Shown here piece by piece: positions 40,227 to 49,335 of a stretch of 64,000 nucleotides of DNA. Both the position numbers and the translations under genes were made by a program. The notes under the pieces are model-generated. The model worked only from the letters and a program-made list of their open reading frames with translations, had not been told where the DNA came from and made no database searches. Source of the DNA: Falsiroseomonas ponticola (GTDB lineage: Bacteria > Pseudomonadota > Alphaproteobacteria > Acetobacterales > Acetobacteraceae); the NCBI RefSeq assembly GCF_016805305.1, contig NZ_JAERQN010000015.1, positions 1 to 64,000 on the forward strand, given 5' to 3'. Position 1 is the first letter of the stretch, and every line of letters starts with the position of its first letter.

Positions 40227-41474
40227 ATGAACGACCGCATCTCCCTCCCCAAGGACCGCATCCGCATCCTGCTGCTGGAAGGCATCGCGGACAGCGCGGT
40301 GGAGCTGTTCGGCTCCGCCGACTACGTCACCATCACGCGGGAGAAGAAGGCGCTGGAAGGCCAGGCGCTGATCGAGGCGGTGAAGGGCGTCCATATCCTC
40401 GGCATCCGGTCCCGCACCGAGGTGACGGAGGAAGTGCTGGCCGCGGCCGATCGCCTCATCGCCATCGGCTGCTTCTGCATCGGCACCAACCAGGTGGACC
40501 TGGCCGCCGCGGCGCGCCGGGGCGTCGCCGTCTTCAACGCCCCCTTCAGCAACACCCGCAGCGTCGCGGAACTGACGCTGGCGGAAGCCGTGATGCTGAT
40601 GCGCGGCATCGTGGACAAGTCGAACGCCGCCCATGCCGGCGGCTGGGACAAATCCGCTGCCAACAGCTGGGAGATGCGCGGCAAGACGCTCGGCATCATC
40701 GGCTACGGCAATATCGGCAGCCAGCTCTCCGTGCTCGCCGAGGCCTTCGGCATGCGCGTGCTCTACCACGACCACACCGGCAAGCTGCCGCATGGCAACG
40801 CGACCCCGGCAGGATCGCTGCGCGACCTGATGGCGCAGTCGGACGTGGTGACCATCCATGTGCCGGAAACGCCCGACACCGTCGGCATGATCGGCGCCCG
40901 CGAACTGTCCTGGATGAAGCCCAGCGCCATCTTCATCAACAACGCCCGCGGCACCGTGGTGGACGTCGAAGCCCTGGCCGCCGCCCTGCGCGAGAAGCGC
41001 ATCCTGGGCGCCGCCGTGGACGTCTTCCCGGTGGAGCCCAAGCGCAACGGCGACCCCTTCGAAAGCCCGCTCCAGGGCCTGCCCAACGTGCTGCTGACGC
41101 CCCATATCGGCGGCAGCACCGCCGAAGCGCAGGACCGCATCGGCCAGGAAGTGGCCCGCAAGCTGGTGGACTACAGCGACACCGGCGCCACCATGGGCGC
41201 CGTCAACCTGCCGCAGGTCCAACTGCCCGTCCGCCCGGCCGGCGCGCGCTGGACGCACCTGCACCGCGACGCGCCCGGCATGCTGTCCCGCATCAACGAA
41301 TGCTTCGGCCGCCGCGGCCTGAACATCGCCGCCCAGTACTACCAGACGGATTCCGAACTCGGCTACATCGTGGTCGAAAGCGTCGAAGCCCGCGCGGAAG
41401 CGGAAGCGATCCTGGCCGAGCTGCGGGAACTGCCGGGGACGGTGCGGGCGCGCCTGATCTACGAGCGGCGCTGA
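40227..41474 (+). CDS. serA: D-3-phosphoglycerate dehydrogenase with ACT domain
   Basis: This 415-residue protein is the length of the E. coli-type SerA. The NAD-binding motif is LGIIGYGNIGSQLSVLAEAFG, the signature IGCFCIGTNQVDL and ARRGVAVFNAPFSNTRSVAE precede it, and GGSTAEAQ lies in the catalytic histidine region. The C-terminal ACT domain (about 340-415: DAPGMLSRINECFGRRGLNIAAQYYQ) binds serine for feedback. It makes 3-phosphohydroxypyruvate, the first step of serine synthesis. The ATG at 40227 is used; upstream in-frame sequence has no similarity. The following hairpin at 41552 may end the transcript. Confidence 0.95.
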   Translation: MNDRISLPKDRIRILLLEGIADSAVELFGSADYVTITREKKALEGQALIEAVKGVHILGIRSRTEVTEEVLAAADRLIAIGCFCIGTNQVDLAAAARRGVAVFNAPFSNTRSVAELTLAEAVMLMRGIVDKSNAAHAGGWDKSAANSWEMRGKTLGIIGYGNIGSQLSVLAEAFGMRVLYHDHTGKLPHGNATPAGSLRDLMAQSDVVTIHVPETPDTVGMIGARELSWMKPSAIFINNARGTVVDVEALAAALREKRILGAAVDVFPVEPKRNGDPFESPLQGLPNVLLTPHIGGSTAEAQDRIGQEVARKLVDYSDTGATMGAVNLPQVQLPVRPAGARWTHLHRDAPGMLSRINECFGRRGLNIAAQYYQTDSELGYIVVESVEARAEAEAILAELRELPGTVRARLIYERR

Positions 41475-41483
41475 GGGTGGCCC

Positions 41484-41660
41484 GCAGGGCGGGCTCCGCC
41501 CCCCTGCACCCCCCGCCAGGAGGCAGGGGCCTCCTGGACCACCGGCAATAGATGCGGAAAGGGAGAGGGGGGCACTTCGGCCCCCCTCTCCCTTTCCGCA
41601 TGTAAAGTCCTGGCGGGGCCCGGGGGGCGCCACGCCCCCCGGCGGGGGTGCAGGGGGCGG
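41484..41660. repeat. Multi-hairpin intergenic element, related architecture
   Basis: A perfect 22-bp stem (41552-41573 with 41580-41601) with a 6-nt loop ACTTCG is flanked by shorter GC hairpins: the left contains GCCAGGAGGC...GCCTCCTGG and the right GGCGGGGCCCGGGGGGCGCC. It separates the convergent serA and binding-protein genes and may terminate both. The stem sequence is unrelated to the three A/B repeats, but the layout (central 22-bp stem with flanking helices) is similar. Confidence 0.7.
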
Positions 41661-41679
41661 CGCCCCCTGCAAGCGCGCC

Positions 41680-42714
41680 CTACCTGATCGGCGGTGCGTA
41701 CATCAGGCCGCCGCGCGTCCACAGGTCGTTCACGCCGCGCGGCAGGCCCACGGGCGATCCGGCGCCGAGGTGGCGGTCGAAGATCTCGCCGTAGTTGCCC
41801 ACGGCCTTGATGGCGTTGTAGGCCCAGCGCCGGTCGAGGCCCATGAAGGGCCCGTGGTCGCCGGAGACGCCGAGCAGGCGGCGGACATCGGGGCGTTCGC
41901 TGCGCAGCATCTCGTCCACATTGGCTTGCGTCACGCCGAGTTCCTCGGCCTCGATCAGCGCGAAGATGGTCCAGCGGACGATGTCGAACCACTGGTCGTC
42001 GCCCTGGCGGACCGCGACGCCGAGCGGTTCCTTGGAGATGAGTTCGGGCAGCACGACGTGTTCCGCGGGGTTGCGCAGCGCGGTGCGCGTGCCGGCGAGC
42101 TGCGAGGCATCGGTGGTGAAGACGTCGCAGCGCCCGGACTGGTAGGCGACGCGGGTTTCGTCGTTGTTCTCGAAGACCAGGGGGCGGACGGTCAGGCGGT
42201 TGGCGCGCGCCCAGTCCGCCAGGTTGAGTTCGCTGGTGGTGCCGGCGGTGACGCAGAAGGTCGCGCCATCGAGCTGCGTGGCGCGCGTGACGCCGAGGCT
42301 GCGGCGGATCAGGAAGCCCTGGCCATCGTAGAAGTTCACGGCGGTGAAGTTCAGGCCATTGGCGGTGTCCCGCGAATGGGTCCAGGTGGTGGTGCGGGGC
42401 AGCACGTCGATCTGCCCGGCCTGGAGGGCCGTCATGCGGGTGGAGGAGGTGAGCGTGGTGAAGCGCACCTTGTTGCCGTCGCCCAGCACGGCGGCGGCGA
42501 TGGCGCGGCAGGTATCGGCATCCAGCCCGGCATAGACGCCGCGGCTGTCCATCACGCCGAAGCCGGGCGCGCCGGGGTGTCCGCCGCAATCGACGACGCC
42601 CTTGGCGCGGATGGCCGTGAGCGTCGGCCCGGCGGAGACGGGGCTTTGCGCCAGCGCGGGCAGCGCCGTGGCGGCCAGCGCGAGGAGCGCGCCGAAGGTC
42701 CTGCGGATCATCAT
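41680..42714 (-). CDS. ABC-type amino-acid-binding protein (AapJ/GltI-like) coupled to a TRAP permease gene
   Basis: This 344-residue periplasmic binding protein has a signal peptide (IRRTFGALLALAATALPALA) and SBP family 3 features: RAKGVVDCGGHPGAPGFGVMDSRGVYAGLDADTCRAIAAAVLGD, TTWTHSRD, LNFTAVNFYDGQGFL and GPFMGLDRRWAYNAIKAVGNYGEIFDRHLG, as in AapJ/general amino acid receptors. The ATG at 42714 overlaps the TRAP permease stop (ATGA), which decides between two adjacent ATGs. There are no ABC permease or ATPase genes nearby, so it is an orphan receptor. Confidence 0.87.
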   Translation of the reverse strand: MMIRRTFGALLALAATALPALAQSPVSAGPTLTAIRAKGVVDCGGHPGAPGFGVMDSRGVYAGLDADTCRAIAAAVLGDGNKVRFTTLTSSTRMTALQAGQIDVLPRTTTWTHSRDTANGLNFTAVNFYDGQGFLIRRSLGVTRATQLDGATFCVTAGTTSELNLADWARANRLTVRPLVFENNDETRVAYQSGRCDVFTTDASQLAGTRTALRNPAEHVVLPELISKEPLGVAVRQGDDQWFDIVRWTIFALIEAEELGVTQANVDEMLRSERPDVRRLLGVSGDHGPFMGLDRRWAYNAIKAVGNYGEIFDRHLGAGSPVGLPRGVNDLWTRGGLMYAPPIR

Positions 42715-44621
42715 GTCCCTCCCCTGTTCAGGCGCCCGGTGCGTGCCGCCGCCCATTGGAATGCCGCGATGCCGCCCAGCACGCCGGCGGCGACCAGGAA
42801 GCGTGTCACGTCGTCCAGCACATGCGCGAAGGCGGCGGTCAGCCCCGCCACCATCATCGCGGCGCGCAACGGCCAGCCGGTATTCGCCAGCAGGAAGCCG
42901 GCATAGCTGGCGGTGATGAGGGTGAGCGCCATGACCTGGATGCCGGTGGCCAGGACGATATCCAGCAGCGATCCGCGCAGCATGATGCCGGGGTCGTAGA
43001 TGAAGGCGAAGCCCACGGTGAAGCCGGCGATGCCGAAGCGCGTGGCGTGCACGCTGGTGATGGTGGGGCTGGCCTTGGCGATGGCGGCCGCCGCGAAGGC
43101 CGCCGCCGCCACCGGTGGCGTCGCATCCGCGATCACCGCGAAGTAGAAGGTGAAGAGGTGCGCGGCCAGCGGGTCCACGCCGATGCTGCGACCGAGTTCC
43201 AGCACCTGCGGCACGCCGATCGCGGCCGCGATGATGTAGGAGGGCGTGGTCGGGATGCCGAGGCCGAGCACGAGCACGGTGAGTGCCAGCAGCACCAGCA
43301 GCAGGCCGAGATTGCCGTCGGCGAGCCCCTTGATGATGCCGCCGAAGGCCACGACCATGCCGGTGGCCGTCAGCGCGGAGACGACGATGCCCGCGCCGGC
43401 GATGGAGACCGCGAGCGGCGCCATGGTGAGGCCCGCCTGGGCGAAGCTCTCCGCGATGTCCCGCAGGCTCATCCGCGTGCGCTTCTTCAGCATGGCGACG
43501 GCGACCATGGCGACGGTGGCGCAGAAGGCGGCGTAGTTGCCGGACCAGCGGTCCATCATCATCCAGACCAGGACGGCGATCGGCAGCACCAGGTGGACAT
43601 CGGCCAGCACTTCCCGCCAGGCGGGGATGTCCTTCAGCGGCATGCCGGTCATGCCGAGCTTCTTCGCCTCGAAATGCACGGCGGCGAGGATGGCGAAGTA
43701 GTAGAGGACAGCACCGATGGCCGCGGCGACGACGATGTCGCCATAGGGGATGTTGGTGATCTCCGCCATCACGAAGGCGGCGGCGCCCATCACCGGCGGC
43801 ATCAGCGCGCCGCCGACGGAAGCGGCACTCTCGATCCCGCCCGCGACGGCCGGCCTGTAGCCGATGCGCGTCATCAGCGGGATGGTCATGGCCCCGGTGG
43901 TGATGACGTTGGAGACGGAGGAACCACTCATGGTCCCGAAGAGGCCGGAGGTGATGACGGCGACCTTGGCCGGCCCGCCGGTGTAGCGCCCGGCGGCGGC
44001 GGCGCCGAGGTTGCTGAACAGCCGCCCCGTGCCGCTGCCCTGCATGAAGCTGCCGAACAGGATGAAGACGGCGATGGTGGTGGCGACGATGCCGGTCAGC
44101 GGGCCATAGACGCCGCCCGCCGTCGGCACCAGCCAGGCGGCCTCGATGATCTCGGCGGGGGTGAAGGGCCGGGCGTTGAAGATGCCCGGCACCAGGTAGC
44201 CCCACTGCATGTAGGCGAGGCTGCCCGCGACCATCCAGGCGAGCCCCGGTTCCACCGCGCGCCGCGTCGCTTCCAGCAGCGTGACGATGCAGGTGATGCC
44301 GAGGACCATCATCGTGGGCGTGAAGGGATCGACGTATTCCATGCGGTCCGCGACCGCCATCCAGTTCCACATCACCCAGGCATGCGGCGCCGCACTCGCG
44401 ACCGCCCAGCCCCAGTCGAAGACCGAGGGCCGCCGCGCCGGCGATTTGCCGGGCCGTGCCGGGTACAGCAGGAAAAGGATCGGCACGAAGACCAGCAGAT
44501 GAAAGCCGCGCATCTGGATGGGCTCGGGGAAGCCCACCGCGCCGAAATAGAGATGGACCGCGGCAGCCGCCGCGGCCCATGCCCAGCACACCCATTTCAA
44601 TGGGCCGGAGAGATCACGCAT
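42711..44621 (-). CDS. TRAP transporter fused permease (DctQM type, TAXI system)
   Basis: This 636-residue, highly hydrophobic protein has about 16 membrane segments. A four-helix DctQ-like part comes first (LKWVCWAWAAAAAAVHLYFG). The DctM part holds GLFGTMSGSSVSNVITTGAMTIPLM and SAASVGGALMPPVMGAAAFVM, and later GLGIPTTPSYIIAAAIGVP, all conserved in TAXI-TRAP permeases. It imports a carboxylate (often C4-C5 acids) using a sodium gradient, with the TAXI receptor encoded 28 bp upstream. Its stop overlaps the next gene's start. Confidence 0.92.
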   Translation of the reverse strand: MRDLSGPLKWVCWAWAAAAAAVHLYFGAVGFPEPIQMRGFHLLVFVPILFLLYPARPGKSPARRPSVFDWGWAVASAAPHAWVMWNWMAVADRMEYVDPFTPTMMVLGITCIVTLLEATRRAVEPGLAWMVAGSLAYMQWGYLVPGIFNARPFTPAEIIEAAWLVPTAGGVYGPLTGIVATTIAVFILFGSFMQGSGTGRLFSNLGAAAAGRYTGGPAKVAVITSGLFGTMSGSSVSNVITTGAMTIPLMTRIGYRPAVAGGIESAASVGGALMPPVMGAAAFVMAEITNIPYGDIVVAAAIGAVLYYFAILAAVHFEAKKLGMTGMPLKDIPAWREVLADVHLVLPIAVLVWMMMDRWSGNYAAFCATVAMVAVAMLKKRTRMSLRDIAESFAQAGLTMAPLAVSIAGAGIVVSALTATGMVVAFGGIIKGLADGNLGLLLVLLALTVLVLGLGIPTTPSYIIAAAIGVPQVLELGRSIGVDPLAAHLFTFYFAVIADATPPVAAAAFAAAAIAKASPTITSVHATRFGIAGFTVGFAFIYDPGIMLRGSLLDIVLATGIQVMALTLITASYAGFLLANTGWPLRAAMMVAGLTAAFAHVLDDVTRFLVAAGVLGGIAAFQWAAARTGRLNRGGT

Positions 44622-44649
44622 CCCGGCGCGAGACGATACCGGTGGCCCT

Positions 44650-45651
44650 TCAGGCCGCCGGCATCACGCCCGCTTCGCGGAAGGCACGCGCGGCGCCGGG
44701 GTGCAGCGGCAGGCCGTTGTACTTCCAGGCCTCCCGCGGGTTGAAGGCGGCGCAGCTGGCGTGGATCTGCGTCAGCCGCGGCCCGGCATGCTTGATCAGG
44801 GTGCGCGTGATGCCATAGGCCACGGGCTCCGGCAGCGAGTTGTGGACCATGATGACGGTGTCCATCGTCGTCACCATCATGTCCTGCGTCTGGCCGAGGC
44901 CCGGATAGGTGTTCGCCGGCAGCAGGCCCTGGTTGTAGGCATAGACGTCCTGCAGGTGCTTCCGCACGTCCTCCGGCCACGCCACCATCCGCGTCGCGCG
45001 GCGGCCCTGGCCGATCTCGGTCAGGATGGCGGCGGGCTTGGCGAGCGCGCAGTAGAGGTAGTCCACCTGGCCGTCATTGTAGGCCGCGGCGATGTCCGCA
45101 TAGGACCCGTTGAGGTAGCGGCCGCCGGAATTGCGGATCGCGTCGGGGCTGGTGCCGAGGAAGCGCAGGATGCGCTGCAGCGTCATCTCATCCGTGCTGG
45201 AGCGCTGCGGGCAGGCGATGCGCAGCCCGCGCTGGGTCAGGATCTCCCGCATCCCCTCCGGCCCCGCATCGGCGCGGCGGATCAGGTTGTGCTCGGTCGG
45301 GCTGTAGCCGACGCCGAGCGAGGAGATGTTCTCGTGCTTCGCCGTATACGGCTCCTCGCCCCGGCGGGCGGCGGCGGCGAAGGCATCGATGCCGAAGCCG
45401 ACCTGGGACTGGTTGTTGTTGACGCGGGTGGAATTGGCCAGGCCGCCGCCCGGCACGACGCGGAGCCGGATGTCCGGATTCTCCTCCGCCACCAGGGAGG
45501 AGAAGCCGGCCGCAATGGTGTACCATCCGCCGCCGACCGACCCCGCCACGAATTCGAAGGTCTGCTGCGCCTGCGCGGTCCGCACGAAGGGCGCGGCAAT
45601 GGCGGCGGCCGCACCCAGCAGCGCGGCGCGGCGCGGAACGAACAGGGCCAT
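44650..45651 (-). CDS. TAXI-family TRAP solute-binding protein
   Basis: This 333-residue protein has a Tat-type signal (PRRAALLGAAAAIAAPFV, cut after AQAQ) and then EFVAGSVGGGWYTIAAGFSSLVAEENP, the TAXI opening, with PGGGLANSTRVNNNQSQVGFGI and YPGLGQTQDMMVTTM. TAXI receptors deliver dicarboxylates or glutamate-like ligands to fused TRAP permeases. The start at 45651 has GGGAGA seven bases upstream; an ATG 15 bases earlier has no such site. Confidence 0.92.
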   Translation of the reverse strand: MALFVPRRAALLGAAAAIAAPFVRTAQAQQTFEFVAGSVGGGWYTIAAGFSSLVAEENPDIRLRVVPGGGLANSTRVNNNQSQVGFGIDAFAAAARRGEEPYTAKHENISSLGVGYSPTEHNLIRRADAGPEGMREILTQRGLRIACPQRSSTDEMTLQRILRFLGTSPDAIRNSGGRYLNGSYADIAAAYNDGQVDYLYCALAKPAAILTEIGQGRRATRMVAWPEDVRKHLQDVYAYNQGLLPANTYPGLGQTQDMMVTTMDTVIMVHNSLPEPVAYGITRTLIKHAGPRLTQIHASCAAFNPREAWKYNGLPLHPGAARAFREAGVMPAA

Positions 45652-45753
45652 GATCTTCTCTCCCAACCTCGACCTGATGGGGGATCATGCGCGGCATTGC
45701 GCGGGCTGGGCAAGGCCCGGCATCCTGCGGCCTTCATCGCCCGGGAGAATCCC

Positions 45754-47349
45754 ATGCGCCGCCGCAGCCTGCTGACCGGCCTCGCCGCCGCCTCGACCGC
45801 CACCCTTGGGCTTCCTGCCGCTCCCGCCCTCGCCCAGGGCAGCGCCGCCACCACGCTGCGCTACATGCCGCAGGCGGACGTCACCTCGATCGATCCCATG
45901 AGCACGACGAGCTACGGCGTGCGCAACCACGGCCATATGTGCTGGGACACGCTCTATGGCCCGGACGAGAACTTCGCCATCCGCCCGCAGCTGGCCGCCG
46001 GCCACACGGTGGAGGATGACGGGCTGCGCTGGGCCTTCACGCTGCGCGAGGGCGTGAGGTTCCACGACAACGAACCGGTCCGCGCGCGCGATGCCGTCGC
46101 CTCCATCCAGCGCTGGTGGGCGCGCGACACGCTGGGCCAGACGCTGCGGGACCGCACGGAATCGATCACGGCACTGGATGACCGCCGCTTCGAGATCCGC
46201 CTGAAGCAGCGCTTCGGCCCGATGCTGGAAGCACTCGGCAAGCCCAGCTCCTATGCCTGCTTCATCTTCCCCGAACGCTTCGCGACGGTCGATCCGGCGC
46301 GGCCCTTCACGGAAGTCGTGGGCTCCGGCCCCTATCGATGGGTGGCGGCGGAACGCCTTTCCGGCGCGCGGGCCGTGTACCAGCGCTTCGAGGGCTATGT
46401 CCCGAACCCCGCCGCGCCCAGCCTGCTCGGCGGCGCCAAGCTCGCGCATTTCGAACGCGTGGTCTTCAACTGGATCCCCGATGCCGGCACCGCCGCCGCC
46501 GCGCTGCAATCCGGCGAGATAGACATGTACGAACAGGTGGCGCCCGACCTGCGCGGCGTGCTGGCGCGGCACCGCGACGTGGTGGTGGACCGCGTCGATA
46601 CCGGCGGCCTGGTCGCGCATCTCCGCTTCAACCAGCTGCACCCGCCCTTCGACGACCCCGCCATCCGCCGCGCCCTGCTGCATTCCATCCAGCAATCGGA
46701 CTTCATGACCGCCATCATGGGCAACGACCGGCGCCTCTGGTCCGATGGCATCGGCGCCTTCCCCAGCGCCTCGCCCCTCGCCAATGACGAAGGCATCACC
46801 GCCCTCACCAGCCCGCGCAGCACCGACCGCGCGCGGGACGCGCTGCGCGCCGCGGGCTATGCCAACACCCCCGTCACCGTCCTGCACCCGACCGACGTCA
46901 CCAACAACAACACGCTGACCACGCTGCTGACCGACGTGATGAAGCGCAGCGGCCTGAACGCGGAAAGCGCCACCAGCGACTGGGCCACCGTCCTGCAGCG
47001 CCGCGCCAACCAGAACCCGCCCGGCCAGGGCGGGTGGAACGCGCTGATCGTGCTGTTCGGCGGCGTGGACCTGGCCAACCCCGGCGTCCACCCGCTGATG
47101 CGCGGCAACGGCCGCCAGGCCTGGTTCGGCTGGCCCACCAGCCCCACCCTGGAAGCGCTGCGCGACGAATGGCTCGCCGCCCCGACGCTCGAGGCCCAGC
47201 GCCCCATCGCGCGCCGCGTGCAGGCCGCGGTCTGGCAGGACGTGCCCTACATCCCCCTCGGCCAGTACTTCATCGACGCCGCCTGGCGCCGCGGGCTGAC
47301 GGGGATCCAGAAGGGGATGACACTGCCGCTGAACGTGCGCCGGGGCTGA
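45754..47349 (+). CDS. ABC-type family-5 (oligopeptide/DppA-like) binding protein
   Basis: This 531-residue periplasmic binding protein has a signal peptide (RRRSLLTGLAAASTATLGLP, cut after ALAQ) and family-5 features: ADVTSIDPMSTTSYGVRNHG, the pattern FHDNEPVRARDAVASIQRWW and the C-terminal WQDVPYIPLGQYF. Such proteins bind peptides, opines or glycosides for Dpp/Opp permeases. No permease genes adjoin it, so it is another orphan receptor. It is divergent from the TAXI receptor gene (102 bp between starts). Confidence 0.9.
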   Translation: MRRRSLLTGLAAASTATLGLPAAPALAQGSAATTLRYMPQADVTSIDPMSTTSYGVRNHGHMCWDTLYGPDENFAIRPQLAAGHTVEDDGLRWAFTLREGVRFHDNEPVRARDAVASIQRWWARDTLGQTLRDRTESITALDDRRFEIRLKQRFGPMLEALGKPSSYACFIFPERFATVDPARPFTEVVGSGPYRWVAAERLSGARAVYQRFEGYVPNPAAPSLLGGAKLAHFERVVFNWIPDAGTAAAALQSGEIDMYEQVAPDLRGVLARHRDVVVDRVDTGGLVAHLRFNQLHPPFDDPAIRRALLHSIQQSDFMTAIMGNDRRLWSDGIGAFPSASPLANDEGITALTSPRSTDRARDALRAAGYANTPVTVLHPTDVTNNNTLTTLLTDVMKRSGLNAESATSDWATVLQRRANQNPPGQGGWNALIVLFGGVDLANPGVHPLMRGNGRQAWFGWPTSPTLEALRDEWLAAPTLEAQRPIARRVQAAVWQDVPYIPLGQYFIDAAWRRGLTGIQKGMTLPLNVRRG

Positions 47350-47394
47350 CAAGGTGTCTGCGAGGAGGGCTCCGGCCTCCCCGCGCCCCACCCG

Positions 47395-47571
47395 CCAAGG
47401 GGCAGCGGCCCCTTGGAACCCATGAGATTGGTCGATGGAGGGAGGGGCGCGGCGCGACCGCGTTACCCTCGGGCCCGCCATGCCCCTCCCTCCATCGACC
47501 AATAGCCTCGCGGTCCAGGGTCCCGCCGGACCCTGGCAGGGAGAGCGCGAGAGGGACGGCGTCCCTCTCGC
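47395..47571 (+). repeat. Dispersed multi-hairpin repeat, copy 3 (intact)
   Basis: From left to right: 9-bp flanking helix (47395-47403 with 47408-47416), A-linker AACCCATGAG, central 22-bp perfect stem (47427-47448 with 47482-47503) around a 33-nt loop, B-linker, 9-bp flanking helix (47515-47523 with 47528-47536), and outer hairpin GCGAGAGGGAC (47547-47557 with 47561-47571). It has the same A-to-B orientation as copy 1. The core from flank to flank is 142 bp, the same as in copy 2. It lies between the family-5 binding protein and the ABC exporter genes. Confidence 0.88.
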
Positions 47572-47619
47572 ACGACAACCCGTTTGCACCCGGCGCATGC
47601 CCGGGTGTATCGCCCCCTC

Positions 47620-49335
47620 ATGGTCCGCCAGTTCGCCCGTTTCTACCGCCCGCATCTCCGGCTGGTGTTGATCGCCTTCGGCTGTGCCGCGGCGTCTGGG
47701 TTGCTGGAGTTGTTCTTCCCGATGGCGGTGCGGGCCTTCATCGATCACCTGTTGCCGCGGCAGGACATGCAGGTGGTGGTGCTGGCCATCGCGGGGTTGC
47801 TCGCGGTCTATGCGTTGAATGCGGCGCTGATGGCGGTGGTGACCTATTGGGGTCATGTGCTCGGCATCGCGATCGAGACGGAGTTGCGCGCCCGCGCCTT
47901 CGATCACCTGCTGCGCCTGTCGCACCGCTTCTACGATGAGCAGAAGACGGGCCACCTGGTCGGCCGCGTCACCAAGAACCTGGAGGATATCGGGGAGGTC
48001 GCGCATCACGGGCCGGAGGATCTGCTGATCGCCGCCCTGACCTTCGCCGGCGCCTTCGCGCTGATGGTGATGGTCAATCCGTGGCTGGCGCTGCTGACGG
48101 CGCTGATCGTGCCCGTGGTGGGCTGGGCCGTCGCGCATTTCGGCGGGCGGATGACGGGCAACTGGCAGGCCCAGTTCCGCCGCGTCGGCGCCTTCAATGC
48201 GCGGATCGAGGAAGCGGTCGGCGGCATCCGCGTGGTCAAGGCCTTCGCCAACGAGGCGCATGAGCGGCGCCTGTTTGCGGCGGACAATGCGGGCTACCAG
48301 CGCACCAAGCTCGACGCCTATCGCATCATGGCGATCGGCACGACCTTCAACTACCTCGGCATGCGGCTGGTGCAGCTGGTGGTGATGCTGGCGGGTGCCG
48401 CCTTCATCGTGGCGGGCAGCCTCACCATCGGCGATTTCGTCGCCTTCCTGCTGCTGGTGAACGTGTTCTACCGGCCGCTCGAGAAGATCAACGCGGTGAT
48501 CGAGACCTATCCCAAGGGCATCGCCGGCTTCAGCAGCTACCTGGAGCTGATGGCGACGAAGCCGGATATCACCGATGCGCCGGATGCCACCCCCGCCCCC
48601 GCGCTGCGCGGCGATGTGCGGCTGGAGGGCGTGGGCTTCGGCTACGACCCCGCGAGGCCGGTGCTGCGCGGCATCGACCTCTCGGTGAGGGCCGGGGAGA
48701 CGGTGGCGCTGGTCGGGCCTTCCGGCGCGGGCAAGACGACGCTCTGTTCGCTGCTGCCGCGCTTCTACGATGTGCAGGAAGGCCGCATCACCATCGATGG
48801 CATCGACATCAGGCGGATGACGCTGGCGTCCCTGCGGGCGCAGATCGGCCTGGTGCAGCAGGATGTGTTCCTCTTCGCCGGCACGATGCGGGAGAACATC
48901 GCCTATGGCCGGCTTGGGGCGTCGGACGCGGAGATCATGCAGGCGGCGCGGCGCGCGCGGCTGGATGCGCTGATCGAGGCGATGCCGCAGGGGCTGGACA
49001 CGCTGATCGGGGAACGGGGCGTGAAGCTTTCCGGCGGGCAGAAGCAGCGCATGGCGATCGCGCGCATCTTCCTGATGAACCCGCCGATCCTCATATTGGA
49101 TGAGGCGACGAGCGCGCTGGACACGGAGACGGAGCGGGCGATCCAGCAGGCGCTGACGGAGCTGGCGGAGGGCCGCACCACCTTCGTCATCGCCCATCGC
49201 CTGGCGACGATCCGGGATGCCGATCGCATCGTGGTGGTGACGGAGGACGGCATCGCGGAGCAGGGCACGCATCAGGACCTGCTGGCGCGCCCCGGGCCGT
49301 ATCGCCGCCTGCATGAGGCGCAGTTCGCTTCCTAG
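47620..49335 (+). CDS. ABC exporter, MsbA-like half-transporter
   Basis: This 571-residue protein has an N-terminal six-helix exporter domain (about 1-300) fused to an ATPase. The ATPase carries Walker A GPSGAGKTT, the Q-loop LVQQDVFLF, signature LSGGQKQR, Walker B ILILDEATS and the switch IAHRLAT. It forms a dimer that exports lipids, lipid A or hydrophobic compounds. An in-frame TTG lies upstream at 47584, but ATG 47620 begins a normal family N-terminus. The stop TAG (49333-49335) shares CCTAGG with the stop of the convergent TetR gene. Confidence 0.92.
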   Translation: MVRQFARFYRPHLRLVLIAFGCAAASGLLELFFPMAVRAFIDHLLPRQDMQVVVLAIAGLLAVYALNAALMAVVTYWGHVLGIAIETELRARAFDHLLRLSHRFYDEQKTGHLVGRVTKNLEDIGEVAHHGPEDLLIAALTFAGAFALMVMVNPWLALLTALIVPVVGWAVAHFGGRMTGNWQAQFRRVGAFNARIEEAVGGIRVVKAFANEAHERRLFAADNAGYQRTKLDAYRIMAIGTTFNYLGMRLVQLVVMLAGAAFIVAGSLTIGDFVAFLLLVNVFYRPLEKINAVIETYPKGIAGFSSYLELMATKPDITDAPDATPAPALRGDVRLEGVGFGYDPARPVLRGIDLSVRAGETVALVGPSGAGKTTLCSLLPRFYDVQEGRITIDGIDIRRMTLASLRAQIGLVQQDVFLFAGTMRENIAYGRLGASDAEIMQAARRARLDALIEAMPQGLDTLIGERGVKLSGGQKQRMAIARIFLMNPPILILDEATSALDTETERAIQQALTELAEGRTTFVIAHRLATIRDADRIVVVTEDGIAEQGTHQDLLARPGPYRRLHEAQFAS

